Made by a program: the position numbers and the translations under genes. Source: Gemmatimonadota bacterium (GTDB taxonomy: Bacteria; Latescibacterota; UBA2968; GCA-2709665). From it: a DNA stretch of 64,000 nt. The notes under the pieces were generated by a model, which ran no database searches, was not told where the DNA came from, and saw only the letters and a program-made list of their open reading frames with translations. Location of the stretch: assembly GCA_028877215.1 (NCBI GenBank), contig JAPPFJ010000035.1:186001-250000 (forward strand), written 5' to 3'. Below, piece after piece: positions 44,163-52,205 of this stretch. How positions within the stretch are numbered: the stretch's first letter is position 1; the number at the start of each line of letters is the position of its first letter.

Positions 44163-44655
44163 CGAGGTAAATCCCTTTGTTGAAGCGAATGGACAATACC
44201 AGCGAAATGCCGACTCCAACGACTGCCGTGTATAAAGCCGTCCCGAACCCGAACCTGAGGATCAATCCCAATATCGCATCCGGATTCGAGAGAATGTTGA
44301 CGAACGGAAAATAGATCAGATCGTGTAAGACAACTGCCAGGAACAACAGCAAAGCCTGCACCCGGAAATCTTCGATACTGACCCCCGTCCGAAAGTGTCC
44401 GACGGAAAACCCGACGACGCTGTTCGCTAGCGCATTGACTCCCATTGTATCGGGGTTGTAAACATCGAGCAGAAAACCGGATGCAAATCCGTAAAGGGTG
44501 CCTTCAATCTGACCGCCGTTTAAGCCCAGGTAAACCAGCACGATGATTACAAGGTCCGGGCCAATATCCAGAATTCGGACCGAATGCGCCCAGGATGTCT
44601 GAATAAGCAACGCCAGGGCGATGAGCAGAAGGTTTCGAACGACTCTAACAAGCAA
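44140..44655 (-). CDS. mreD: Rod-shape-determining membrane protein MreD
   Basis: A 171-residue protein with five or six transmembrane helices. PDLVIIVLVYLGLNGGQIEGTLYGFASGFLLDV is the MreD signature, with the gene order mreD-mrdA-rodA in agreement. The start is TTG at 44655; the AGGGAGG upstream is about 18 bases away, so initiation is uncertain. MreB and MreC genes, normally directly upstream, are missing; a lytic transglycosylase gene is there instead. It helps position the elongation machinery in the inner membrane. Confidence 0.9.
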   Translation of the reverse strand: MLVRVVRNLLLIALALLIQTSWAHSVRILDIGPDLVIIVLVYLGLNGGQIEGTLYGFASGFLLDVYNPDTMGVNALANSVVGFSVGHFRTGVSIEDFRVQALLLFLAVVLHDLIYFPFVNILSNPDAILGLILRFGFGTALYTAVVGVGISLVLSIRFNKGIYLDARRLYG

Positions 44656-44700
44656 CGGACGGGGCGTGGTCGAATCCTCCCTTTTGTCCTGTTGGTTGAC

Positions 44701-46557
44701 TCAGTCCACCGACCGAAGTCCGGACGGTCGTATCAGGAGCCGGGCGCCCACCCTGAGGCTTGCGGGTTTCCGGATACGGTTCCATTTCTTGAGGTCGTTG
44801 ACGCGGATGCGAAAACTGCGGGCAATGTCCCAGAGCGTATCCCCCTGCTGCACAACGTAGATACCGTCGCGACGCAGGTCCGAAGGATTGGCCAGGGCTA
44901 CCTGAGGAGCCTCAGGCCTCCAGATTACCAGACGGTCGCCCGGCGTTATATGCTTCCCGACTGAGTTCCACGCCCGGATCTGACGTGGCGTGACGCCATA
45001 CCTGCGTCCGATTCCCCACAGCGTGTCCCCCTTCCTTACACGGTACGAGACTTTCCCGCGGGTGTCCGGTTCGGGGGCCGCCACGCGCGCACGGTTTCTT
45101 GCCGTACGACTGGTTTTGCCACTCGGAAAGATCGGGATCTTCAACAGCGTGCCCACGCGCAGACGTCTTGGATTCCTAATGTTGTTGGCCTCGAGCACCG
45201 TGCGAGTTGAAACGCCCCAGTCACGCGCGATGCCGCCGGGGGTTTCTCCCCGGCGCACTCGATGTTCGGCCATTCGCGCTTTCCGGTCGGGTGGAATGCG
45301 GGCATAGTTGGCCTTGAACCTGGCGGCGGTACCCGCGGGAATTCTAAGTTCATAGGGTCCACGCAACGAAGGCGGCGTGTAACCTGACCGGAGCTCGGGA
45401 TTGAGACTGCGCATTCGCGCGTAAGTCGTTCCCGCGCATTCGGCGGCCACCCGAAGGTGGACGTACTCCGATACAGGTACCACATCGTACTTTGGTGGAA
45501 CCTGATAGACGACGTCACGAAAACCGAACCACTCCGGGTCTCTGGAGATAATCAGGGCCGCCATAAACCGCGGCACGTGCCTGCGTGTTTCGCGTGGAAG
45601 GCCCTTCAACTTCCAGAAATCGTTCGTGCCCGAACGCCTGATTATGCGTTCCAGACGGCCCTGCCCGCAATTATAGGCGGCAATGACAAGGCGCCAGTCT
45701 CCGAACAACCCATAAAGGTGCTGAATATGCCTGATTGCCGCGCGCGTGGATTTCTCGGGGTCGCGGCGTTCATCAATCCCACTTGTATTTTTGAGACCGT
45801 AGAGCCGCGCCGTGCCACTCACGAACTGCCAGATACCGGCGGCCCTGGCCCGTGAATAGGCTCTCGGGTTAAAGCCGCTTTCGATCATTGCCTTATAGAC
45901 GAGATCCTCGGGCAAACCCGCTTCACGCAGGGAACTGCGAATCATCGGTTCATAGAGAGTCGAACGGGAAAGCCAGGCCTTGAAGGCCTTCCGGGCGGTC
46001 GTCTGGAAATAGCGGATTGTCTTGACGACTTCGGCGTTGTAGTCCACCGGAATGTCGGCGGAACCTGCCAGTTTGCGCACATAGAGATCTTTGTAGTGAA
46101 CATCATTGCGCAAGCGAGGAACGAGGCTGTCGGGAATGGCGTCGATCAGCCGCGCCAAAACGGAATTCGGCCGCACGAGCGCGGACGGCGGGAGCATTTC
46201 CCGATAGCGTTTTAGCGTCGCCCTGAGCAGTTCGAGGTGGCGCACCGGCGGCAGGGATCCTGTGACCGTGGAATCGGTGAGCAGAATGCATACGCGTTCC
46301 ACGGATATCGCCGCGCTGTTCCGTCTAACCTCGTCAAGTGTGTCCAGGGCTCTTTGAATTCGTTCGTGGTCCGTACGAGGACGTACTGTTCCGACCGCCG
46401 GGGAATCCGCGACGGTCGCCGTGGGCCCGACGGCTTGCGCCGGCGCGTCCGCTTCGGGAAACGTTGAAACCTGTTTCGTGGTCGAACATCCCGAAAGCAG
46501 CAACGCCAGGAGAAAGCTGCAATGCGCGACGCCATGGTTCAGCGAACGTACTCTCAT
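44701..46557 (-). CDS. mltD: Lipoprotein lytic transglycosylase with three LysM repeats (MltD type)
   Basis: About 618 residues. The signal peptide ends in lipobox LLLSGC (Cys24), so it is likely outer-membrane anchored. A helical N-terminal region leads to an SLT domain with the catalytic glutamate in KAMIESGFNPRAYSRARAAGIWQF and the AYNCGQGRLERI motif. Three C-terminal LysM repeats follow (VRRGETPGGIARDWGVS, VRKGDTLWGIGRRYGVT, VQQGDTLWDIARSFRIR). Cleaves glycan strands to 1,6-anhydro ends. The start is uncertain: ATGs at 46557, 46584 and further up are in frame, none with a strong ribosome-binding site; 46557 gives the best lipoprotein signal. Confidence 0.9.
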   Translation of the reverse strand: MRVRSLNHGVAHCSFLLALLLSGCSTTKQVSTFPEADAPAQAVGPTATVADSPAVGTVRPRTDHERIQRALDTLDEVRRNSAAISVERVCILLTDSTVTGSLPPVRHLELLRATLKRYREMLPPSALVRPNSVLARLIDAIPDSLVPRLRNDVHYKDLYVRKLAGSADIPVDYNAEVVKTIRYFQTTARKAFKAWLSRSTLYEPMIRSSLREAGLPEDLVYKAMIESGFNPRAYSRARAAGIWQFVSGTARLYGLKNTSGIDERRDPEKSTRAAIRHIQHLYGLFGDWRLVIAAYNCGQGRLERIIRRSGTNDFWKLKGLPRETRRHVPRFMAALIISRDPEWFGFRDVVYQVPPKYDVVPVSEYVHLRVAAECAGTTYARMRSLNPELRSGYTPPSLRGPYELRIPAGTAARFKANYARIPPDRKARMAEHRVRRGETPGGIARDWGVSTRTVLEANNIRNPRRLRVGTLLKIPIFPSGKTSRTARNRARVAAPEPDTRGKVSYRVRKGDTLWGIGRRYGVTPRQIRAWNSVGKHITPGDRLVIWRPEAPQVALANPSDLRRDGIYVVQQGDTLWDIARSFRIRVNDLKKWNRIRKPASLRVGARLLIRPSGLRSVD

Positions 46558-46697
46558 CTGGACATTCTGGAAAAGTCGATCCATAAACACGGCCACCGGA
46601 GACTCCGATGAACGAGTAGCGGACCGGTCGCGCAAAGTAGGCCTGCATTCGCGGCGGCCACCACAACATGACCGCTCGCGGTCATCCCCGTACGCGT

Positions 46698-47480
46698 TCA
46701 GTTGTCGGTTGTCTGTTCTGTGGATGTTTCTATGTGTGTCCGGACTACAAAGGGTGTATCGTATCCGTAAGTCTGCAGCCTTTCCGTGAACCGTTCCGCA
46801 GCTTCCCGCGTACGGAAATTTCCAATCCGCACCTTGAAGTACGGAGGCTCGGATTCTATGTAAATGTCGTCCTGTCCCAGGGTGTCCCGGACGTTGGCCA
46901 TCTCGCTCTCAGCGGCAGCGCGGTTCGACGCCGCAAAGACCTGAACGCGGAATCCGACCACCGGTTCCGGACCGTAAACCGCGGCGCGAGGGAGTTCGAT
47001 CCGAGTTCGCACAATAAATGCTTCAGGATACCCGTGGCTCTTGGCCCGCCGGCGCAGCGCTTCGACCTGTGCCGCGGCACGGCCGTCTCCGGCCTGTATT
47101 TTATACAGACCCGTGTCCGGATCGCGGTAGACATATACTGTAGCGCCCAATATTGCTGCCGCCTCGTCCTTGACGGTCGCGGCGCGGTCCGGACTGGTTA
47201 CCACTGCAATCTGCACACGAAATCCGTCTACGTTAACGAAGGATGGTACGGGCGCGTCAGACTGATCGACCCGGGTTGTCTCTGCCCCGGCAGGCGGTTT
47301 CAGCAGGAAGTCGTCGTCGTCGAGTCGTTGCGGATCGAAATCCTCGTTAACGACCACTAAGGGGGGAGCGATCCTCCGGCTCGGAGTCGCGCACGCCGCC
47401 AGTAAAACCAGCACCCCTCCACGGATGAGACATGGCAATATTCGTAAAATCGAACAGGACACGGCCAGCCGTCGCAACAT
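46698..47480 (-). CDS. SPOR-domain lipoprotein with two SPOR repeats
   Basis: A 260-residue protein. The N terminus GGVLVLLAAC gives a lipobox with Cys30. After a Pro/Asp-rich spacer there are two SPOR-type segments: FRVQIAVVTSPDRAATVKDEA...YKIQAGDGRAAAQVEALRRRA and FRVQVFAASNRAAAESEMANV...FKVRIGNFRTREAAERFTERL. SPOR domains bind glycan strands stripped of stem peptides at division sites and old strands. It lies just upstream of the MltD-type gene on the same strand, a sensible pairing because transglycosylases and amidases create or consume such glycans. A consensus promoter precedes it. Confidence 0.87.
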   Translation of the reverse strand: MLRRLAVSCSILRILPCLIRGGVLVLLAACATPSRRIAPPLVVVNEDFDPQRLDDDDFLLKPPAGAETTRVDQSDAPVPSFVNVDGFRVQIAVVTSPDRAATVKDEAAAILGATVYVYRDPDTGLYKIQAGDGRAAAQVEALRRRAKSHGYPEAFIVRTRIELPRAAVYGPEPVVGFRVQVFAASNRAAAESEMANVRDTLGQDDIYIESEPPYFKVRIGNFRTREAAERFTERLQTYGYDTPFVVRTHIETSTEQTTDN

Positions 47481-47510
47481 CTTGTTATCGTGAGTAATAA
47501 ATCATACCAT

Positions 47511-47539
47511 ATATTACGCCACAAACCCGACTTTGTCAA
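47511..47539 (-). promoter_or_regulatory. Strong sigma-70-type promoter for SPOR gene and downstream wall genes
   Basis: Minus strand TTGACA (47534-47539), 17-bp spacer, TAATAT (47511-47516), with a leader of about 25 nt. It may drive the whole SPOR-mltD-mreD-mrdA-rodA run, as all gaps are 140 bp or less. The rest of 47540-47721 shows no gene. Confidence 0.75.
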
Positions 47540-47721
47540 TAGGTTAAGCGTCGTTATTGACGGGAAATAAGGCATTTAGACTGCTTTTTCGTTTCTCCGC
47601 AACGGGATCGCCATTTTCTGTTCCAACAGGCGCCGGGAATCGGCTATCGTGAAGTCCGGAAACCTGCCGGATTGCGATGTCGAGACCGCGGTAGAAAGGC
47701 GCGAAGAGCTACAGTCGTTTG

Positions 47722-48729
47722 TCAAGCCCGCAGGGCCAGAATTAGGACCCACATGGACTGTTTGCCCACGGTATAAGTCCTTAGTGGACACAGCCGGCCG
47801 CTGTGTTCATCAATCCGGTATGCTGCCAGTCTGCCGGACTCCTGGCCGCCCGCATAGAGAAAATTACCCGTGGGGTCGATCCCGAATGCTCTGGGCACCG
47901 GTTCCGTGCGCTGAATGCCGATACCCGTGAGACGGCCCGTCCCGTCAACCGCAAAACACGCAATGCTGTCGTGGCCCCGGTTGGAAACATAAAGAAAGCT
48001 GCCCGACGGGTGGATGTGGATCTGCGCGCAGGTGTTTTCACCGCCGAAGCCGTCAGGCAGGGTGGACAGTGTCTGCACAGGTTCAAGTACCCCTGATGAG
48101 GCGTCGAGTGAATATGCGGTTACGCTGCTGCCCTGTTCATTGGATGCATAAACCACATCCAGATCGGGATGGAACGCCAGGTGCCGGGGACCCACATCGG
48201 GTTCGTGGGACGTCCGTGAGACCTCACGGAGCGTGCCCGTGTCTTCGTCGAAACGGAATCCTATAATGGTGTTGGATTCTCCCACGTGCGGCAAAAATGC
48301 AAGGCGGTTCGACGAGTCCGTCAGAATGAAGTGGGCTTTCGGCAACGTAATGGTCGAGTGGACGGGCGATTCGCTCAACGTCCCGTCGTGCCGGATGGCG
48401 TGTACATACGCCATCCCTCCGCCATAGGAAGCGCAGAGCAGAAAGCGTCCCTTTCGATCCGCACTCAGATAACACGCGTCGGCATCCACGGAAACCGAGC
48501 CCAGCAGGGAAACGCCGCCTGTGCCTGCATCGAGCGAGTAAGCTGAGATCTCGCGAGCGCCGCGCCTGCTCAGATACAGGTATCCTCGACCCGGATCGAC
48601 GGCAAGCGGTCCGGGCCCGCCTTCGGCGGGGATGCTGTATTCGAAGTCCAGATCGCCGGTGTCCGGATCCATCCGGTACTTCAGTATCCTGTCTTCGCTG
48701 GAAACGGTGATGTACGCGTGGTAGTTCAT
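47722..48729 (-). CDS. Lactonase-family beta-propeller (6-phosphogluconolactonase YbhE-like)
   Basis: A 335-residue seven-bladed propeller of the COG2706 lactonase family. The blades carry characteristic text: GPGPLAVDPGRGYLYLSRRGAREISAY, VGPRHLAFHPDLDVVYASNEQGSSVTAY and CAQIHIHPSGSFLYVSNRGHDSIA. The H-P-D and S-N-R turn motifs match YbhE/Pgl, which hydrolyses 6-phosphogluconolactone, and also fungal muconate cyclases. There is no signal peptide. I prefer the ATG at 48729 with GGA upstream; a TTG at 48744 is in frame. It is monocistronic, followed by about 240 bp before the SPOR gene, with no other pentose-phosphate gene nearby. Confidence 0.88.
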   Translation of the reverse strand: MNYHAYITVSSEDRILKYRMDPDTGDLDFEYSIPAEGGPGPLAVDPGRGYLYLSRRGAREISAYSLDAGTGGVSLLGSVSVDADACYLSADRKGRFLLCASYGGGMAYVHAIRHDGTLSESPVHSTITLPKAHFILTDSSNRLAFLPHVGESNTIIGFRFDEDTGTLREVSRTSHEPDVGPRHLAFHPDLDVVYASNEQGSSVTAYSLDASSGVLEPVQTLSTLPDGFGGENTCAQIHIHPSGSFLYVSNRGHDSIACFAVDGTGRLTGIGIQRTEPVPRAFGIDPTGNFLYAGGQESGRLAAYRIDEHSGRLCPLRTYTVGKQSMWVLILALRA

Positions 48730-49041
48730 CGTATATCCATTCAACGACCGGCCACCATAGCCGCTGCATCTTTCTTTCTCGGGACCGGAATCCGGTGCAA
48801 TGACGACGTCGTCGTTCTGGTTCCAACGGATCTATTAATCTGATTTCGGACAATTATAATTCGCCTGAATTATGCGCGCAAGTGTTTTCTGTATCGGTAT
48901 TTAGAGCGAATTTCGGTTGCGCGCGACCGCGTCCGGAACTCTCGCGCATGCCCGTTTCGAAGCAGGTTCGCAGACCATTGCCGACGGATCTCTGATGATC
49001 GTGAGAACCTATGCGCCACCAACTTCGCTGCAGGATTTGTC

Positions 49042-49070
49042 TTGACCCCGACTTCGTGATGAGGTATATT
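49042..49070 (+). promoter_or_regulatory. Sigma-70-type promoter of the ABC-2 operon
   Basis: TTGACC (49042-49047), exactly 17 bp, TATATT (49065-49070). Upstream, 48745-49041 shows no gene on either strand. A weaker second candidate is TTGAAA-N16-TATCAA at 49134-49161. Confidence 0.65.
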
Positions 49071-49076
49071 TTTCAA

Positions 49077-49283
49077 GTTCCCAAGGGGCTGTGATCAGAT
49101 TTCCGAACCATAAGAGAGCATACATATAAGTCCTTGAAAATAATTAACATGAAATTATCAACCCTTGCCTTCAGGGAAAAGCCGAAGTGCCCTGGAGGCT
49201 GAACATACGGCGGCCTTTCGGAGGCCAGGCCCGGATGCCGGCTATCGCCCGTTGTCGAGGTTATCTCGACAACGGGTTTTTTT
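49077..49283 (+). ncRNA. Structured 5' leader / attenuator of ABC-2 operon (unassigned riboswitch-like)
   Basis: About 207 nt from the predicted transcription start to an intrinsic terminator, before an ABC-2 exporter operon. Visible pairings: CAGGG (49172-49176) with CCCTG (49190-49194); AGCC inside that loop (49180-49183) with GGCT just 3' (49197-49200), an H-type pseudoknot possibility; GGCCT-TTCGG-AGGCC (49212-49226); CCGG-ATG-CCGG; then the terminator. No known riboswitch consensus that I can recall fits. It could be ligand- or peptide-controlled attenuation, or a free small RNA ending at the terminator. Confidence 0.5.
49248..49283 (+). terminator. Intrinsic terminator inside the leader of the ABC-2 operon
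   Basis: Arms CCCGTTGTCGAG (49248-49259) and CTCGACAACGGG (49265-49276), a 5-nt loop and seven T residues. It stands 50 bp before the start codon of the ATPase gene, with no upstream plus-strand gene to terminate, so it probably works as a regulated attenuator. Confidence 0.85.
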
Positions 49284-49332
49284 GTTCGTCTTCGGCGCCC
49301 GCCCTGTCCGTCGTTCACGGAGGAGTTGGACA

Positions 49333-50316
49333 ATGCACCAGATAATCGTTGAAAACCTCGTAAAGACCTTCCATATCGTCGAACGAAGGCCGGGCGTCTG
49401 GGGCGCGGTCAGGAGCGTAATCCACCGCCGCCACCGCACTGCAAACGCGCTGAACGGAATTTCGTTTGCCATTCAGCCGGGCGAACTCGTCGGTTACATC
49501 GGGCCCAACGGCGCAGGTAAGTCCACAACCGTCAAGGTCCTCTCAGGCATCCTGGTACCGGATTCGGGACGCTGCGAGATCCTGGGACGCGTCCCATGGA
49601 AGGAACGCATCGCCCACGTCCGCGACATCGGTGTCGTCTTCGGACAGCGCACCCAGCTCTGGTGGGACCTGCCCGTCATCGAATCCTTCGATCTGCTCCG
49701 TGACATCTACCGCATCCCGCAGTCAGACTACATACGTTCCCGTGACGAACTCATCGCCCTGCTCGGACTGGACGCGCTTCTGGACATCCCTGTACGTCAG
49801 CTTTCGCTGGGCCAGCGCATGGGCTGCGATCTGGCCGCAGCCCTGCTCCATTCTCCGCCGCTCCTGTTCCTGGACGAGCCCACCATCGGTCTGGACGCCG
49901 TCTCCAAACTGGGCGTCCGGGACTTCGTCAGACGCCTCAACGGTGAACGCGGCGTTACCGTCATCCTCACAACGCACGACATGGACGATATCGAAGCCCT
50001 CTGTTCGCGAGTCATGGTCATCGGCCAGGGTCGGATCCTCTCTGACGGTACACTCAGGGACCTGACGGACCGCGTCACCCGGGAACGGCGGCTCACCGTA
50101 GACCTGGTTGACGGCACCGAAACCGTTCACGACCCCGACGTCGAAGTCATCAGGCGGGACGGACACCGAATTCACCTCAGCTTCGATCCGGAGCGGATCT
50201 CTGCGGCAGCCCTGATCGGACGTATCGCGGCCCGGCACGCTGTCCGGGACCTCTACGTGGAAAGCCCGCCCATCGAGGAAATCATCGCCAGGATGTACGA
50301 ACAGGAGAAACTATGA
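49333..50316 (+). CDS. ABC-2 type exporter ATPase (NatA-like)
   Basis: A 327-residue nucleotide-binding protein. Walker A GPNGAGKSTTVKVL, Q-loop VVFGQRTQLWWDLPVIESF, signature LSLGQRMGCDLAAALLH, Walker B LLFLDEPTIGLD, switch LTTHDMDDIEAL. The GQRTQLWWDLP segment is characteristic of ATPases that pair with the ABC-2/DUF990 permeases found downstream. GGAGGAG lies nine bases ahead of the ATG; longer frames back to 49165 run through the leader terminator and are rejected. A 4-bp ATGA overlap couples it to the first permease. Exported substrate unknown. Confidence 0.93.
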   Translation: MHQIIVENLVKTFHIVERRPGVWGAVRSVIHRRHRTANALNGISFAIQPGELVGYIGPNGAGKSTTVKVLSGILVPDSGRCEILGRVPWKERIAHVRDIGVVFGQRTQLWWDLPVIESFDLLRDIYRIPQSDYIRSRDELIALLGLDALLDIPVRQLSLGQRMGCDLAAALLHSPPLLFLDEPTIGLDAVSKLGVRDFVRRLNGERGVTVILTTHDMDDIEALCSRVMVIGQGRILSDGTLRDLTDRVTRERRLTVDLVDGTETVHDPDVEVIRRDGHRIHLSFDPERISAAALIGRIAARHAVRDLYVESPPIEEIIARMYEQEKL

Positions 50317-51104
50317 AAGCCTACGCAGCCGTGATCGGCGCCAGATTCCGGATGATGCTGCAATACCGGGCGGCGGCCCTGGCGGGACTTGGCACGCAGG
50401 TATTCTGGGGCCTCATCCGAATGATGTTCTTCACCGCATTCTACAACTCGACAACGGCTCCCCAGCCGATGAGCCTGACCGACGTTATCACTTACATCTG
50501 GCTGGGCCAGGCACTTCTGGGCATGCTGCCCTGGATTATCGACCGGGAAATGCGCGAGATGATCCGGTCGGGCGCGGTAGCCTACGAACTCGTCCGGCCC
50601 CTGGACCTGTACGCCTTCTGGTTCTGTCGGGACCTCGCCAGGCGAACCGCCCCGACGCTGCTGAGGGCGGTCCCGATGTTCGTCATCGCCGGACTCTTCC
50701 TGGGCCTTCAGCCACCGGCTTCCTGGGCGTCTGCGGGCGCGTGGGCATTGGCAACCCTCGGGGCCCTTCTGCTCGGGGCCTCGATTGCAAATCTGCTCAA
50801 CACCTCCATGCTCTGGACCGTCTCGGGGCAGGGCATCTCCACGCTGATGGTCGCCGCGGTCGCGATCTTCTCCGGCATGTATGTCCCGCTGCCCTTTTTC
50901 CCGGACTGGGCGCAGACGGTTCTGAACATCATGCCGTTCCGGGGCCTTGTCGATGTACCATTCCGCCTTTATATGGGTCACATTTCTCCTTCGGAAATCA
51001 TACCCCTCTTCGCCCATCAGTTGGCCTGGACCCTGTTTCTGATCGTTCTGGGACGCCTTCTGCTTGCACTGGGAACCCGCCGGCTCGTCATCCAGGGAGG
51101 ATAG
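50313..51104 (+). CDS. ABC-2 family permease, subunit 1
   Basis: A 263-residue membrane protein with six predicted transmembrane helices and short loops. Features typical of the ABC-2/DUF990 family: an amphipathic N terminus (GARFRMMLQYRAAALAGLGTQVFW), ITYIWLGQALLGMLPWIIDREMREMIRSGAVAYELVRPLDLY, and FFPDWAQTVLNIMPFRGLVDVPFRLYMG. It heterodimerises with the next gene product and the ATPase. Start overlaps the ATPase stop; ends just before the second permease. Confidence 0.9.
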   Translation: MKAYAAVIGARFRMMLQYRAAALAGLGTQVFWGLIRMMFFTAFYNSTTAPQPMSLTDVITYIWLGQALLGMLPWIIDREMREMIRSGAVAYELVRPLDLYAFWFCRDLARRTAPTLLRAVPMFVIAGLFLGLQPPASWASAGAWALATLGALLLGASIANLLNTSMLWTVSGQGISTLMVAAVAIFSGMYVPLPFFPDWAQTVLNIMPFRGLVDVPFRLYMGHISPSEIIPLFAHQLAWTLFLIVLGRLLLALGTRRLVIQGG

Positions 51105-51108
51105 TGCG

Positions 51109-51912
51109 ATGCGTAACGCCCTTCTACTGTATTTACGCTACATCGCGGTCTCCGTCCGCGGCCAGATGCAGTACCGGGCCTCGTTCGTGATGCTTGCCGC
51201 CGGTTACTTTCTGATGACCGGGCTGGACTTCGCCGCTCTCTGGGTGCTGTTCGATCACTTTGGAAGCATACAGGGCTGGACCCTTCCCGAAGTGGCTCTG
51301 CTCTATGGTTTGGTCAATATCGCATTCGCGCTCGCCGAGAGTACAGCCCGGGGATTTGATACGTTTGGGACATGGGTGAAGAGCGGCAATTTCGACCGGC
51401 TGTTGCTGCGCCCTCGAAGTACCGTCCTGCAACTGGCTGGCCAGGAGCTTCACCTCCTGCGTATCGGTCGGTTCCTCCAGGGCCTCGCCGTGCTCCTCTG
51501 GTCGCAGTACGCGTTGGAGGTGGCCTGGACTGCCGCCACGGCCGCGCTCGTGTTGGGCGCAATTCTGGGTGGAGTCGGCCTGTTTATTGGCTTGTTCATT
51601 CTTCAGGCCACCCTTGCCTTCTGGACGACGGAGGGCCTGGAAATCGCCAACGTCCTCACCAACGGCGGCACCGAGACCGCCCAGTACCCCCTTGTGATCT
51701 ACCCTCGCTGGTTCCGTTGCTTCTTCACCTATGTGGTCCCACTGGCGGGAATTACCTACTTTCCGGCCCTCGCGATTCTGAACCGGGCAGATCCCCTCGG
51801 ATCGGCCGCGTGGATGCATTGGCTGTCGCCCCTGGCGGGTATGGCGTTCCTTCTCATGTCCCTGCGGGTCTGGAGCTTTGGAGTCCGCCACTATCGGTCG
51901 ACCGGGAGTTGA
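51109..51912 (+). CDS. ABC-2 family permease, subunit 2
   Basis: A 267-residue six-helix membrane protein, homologous in layout to the preceding permease: amphipathic start LLLYLRYIAVSVRGQMQYRASFVMLAAG, the family segment ALAESTARGFDTFGTWVKSGNFDRLLLRPRSTVLQLAG, and IYPRWFRCFFTYVVPLAGITYFPALAIL. AGGGAGG lies eight bases ahead of the ATG at 51109; a longer frame to 51064 overlaps subunit 1 and is less likely. It completes a three-gene exporter. After the stop, 51913-52020 has small hairpins without T tracts, then R1 copy f. Confidence 0.9.
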   Translation: MRNALLLYLRYIAVSVRGQMQYRASFVMLAAGYFLMTGLDFAALWVLFDHFGSIQGWTLPEVALLYGLVNIAFALAESTARGFDTFGTWVKSGNFDRLLLRPRSTVLQLAGQELHLLRIGRFLQGLAVLLWSQYALEVAWTAATAALVLGAILGGVGLFIGLFILQATLAFWTTEGLEIANVLTNGGTETAQYPLVIYPRWFRCFFTYVVPLAGITYFPALAILNRADPLGSAAWMHWLSPLAGMAFLLMSLRVWSFGVRHYRSTGS

Positions 51913-52020
51913 TTCCCCCGCAACTTACCGGGTTTGCGGGCGCCTGTCCGGCAGACCGGACGCGTTGGTTGCCGACGGATTAAGTTGAAATCAACGGGAG
52001 ATTTGGCTAATTTCCATAAA

Positions 52021-52160
52021 AGCGGTGAGAGGGGAGACGTTAGACGGGAGAGACAGCCTGCCTTGTGAGGATTCTTCTCTTGCCGCAGGCAGTAAGGAAT
52101 AAAACGCCGGGCAAGGATTTCTTCTACCGTCTACCCTCTACCGTCTAACCGTCTTTAGGC
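52021..52160 (+). repeat. R1 dispersed repeat, copy f (short form)
   Basis: A 140-bp short form with left arm GAGACGTTAGACGGGAGAG, hairpin CTGCCT...AGGCAG with loop containing AGGATTCTTCTC, then GGCAAGGATTTCTTCTACC and right arm TCTACCGTCTAACCGTCTT. It lies 46 bp before the histidine kinase start. Confidence 0.78.
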
Positions 52161-52205
52161 AGCCTCTCACCCGGGCCCCTCGCCGAGTCGCTCGTATTTC
52201 CGACA

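Noticed and set aside
51913..51960. Terminator after the ABC-2 permease
   Set aside because: Hairpins with CCCGCAA/TTTGCGGG arms are present but have no T tract.
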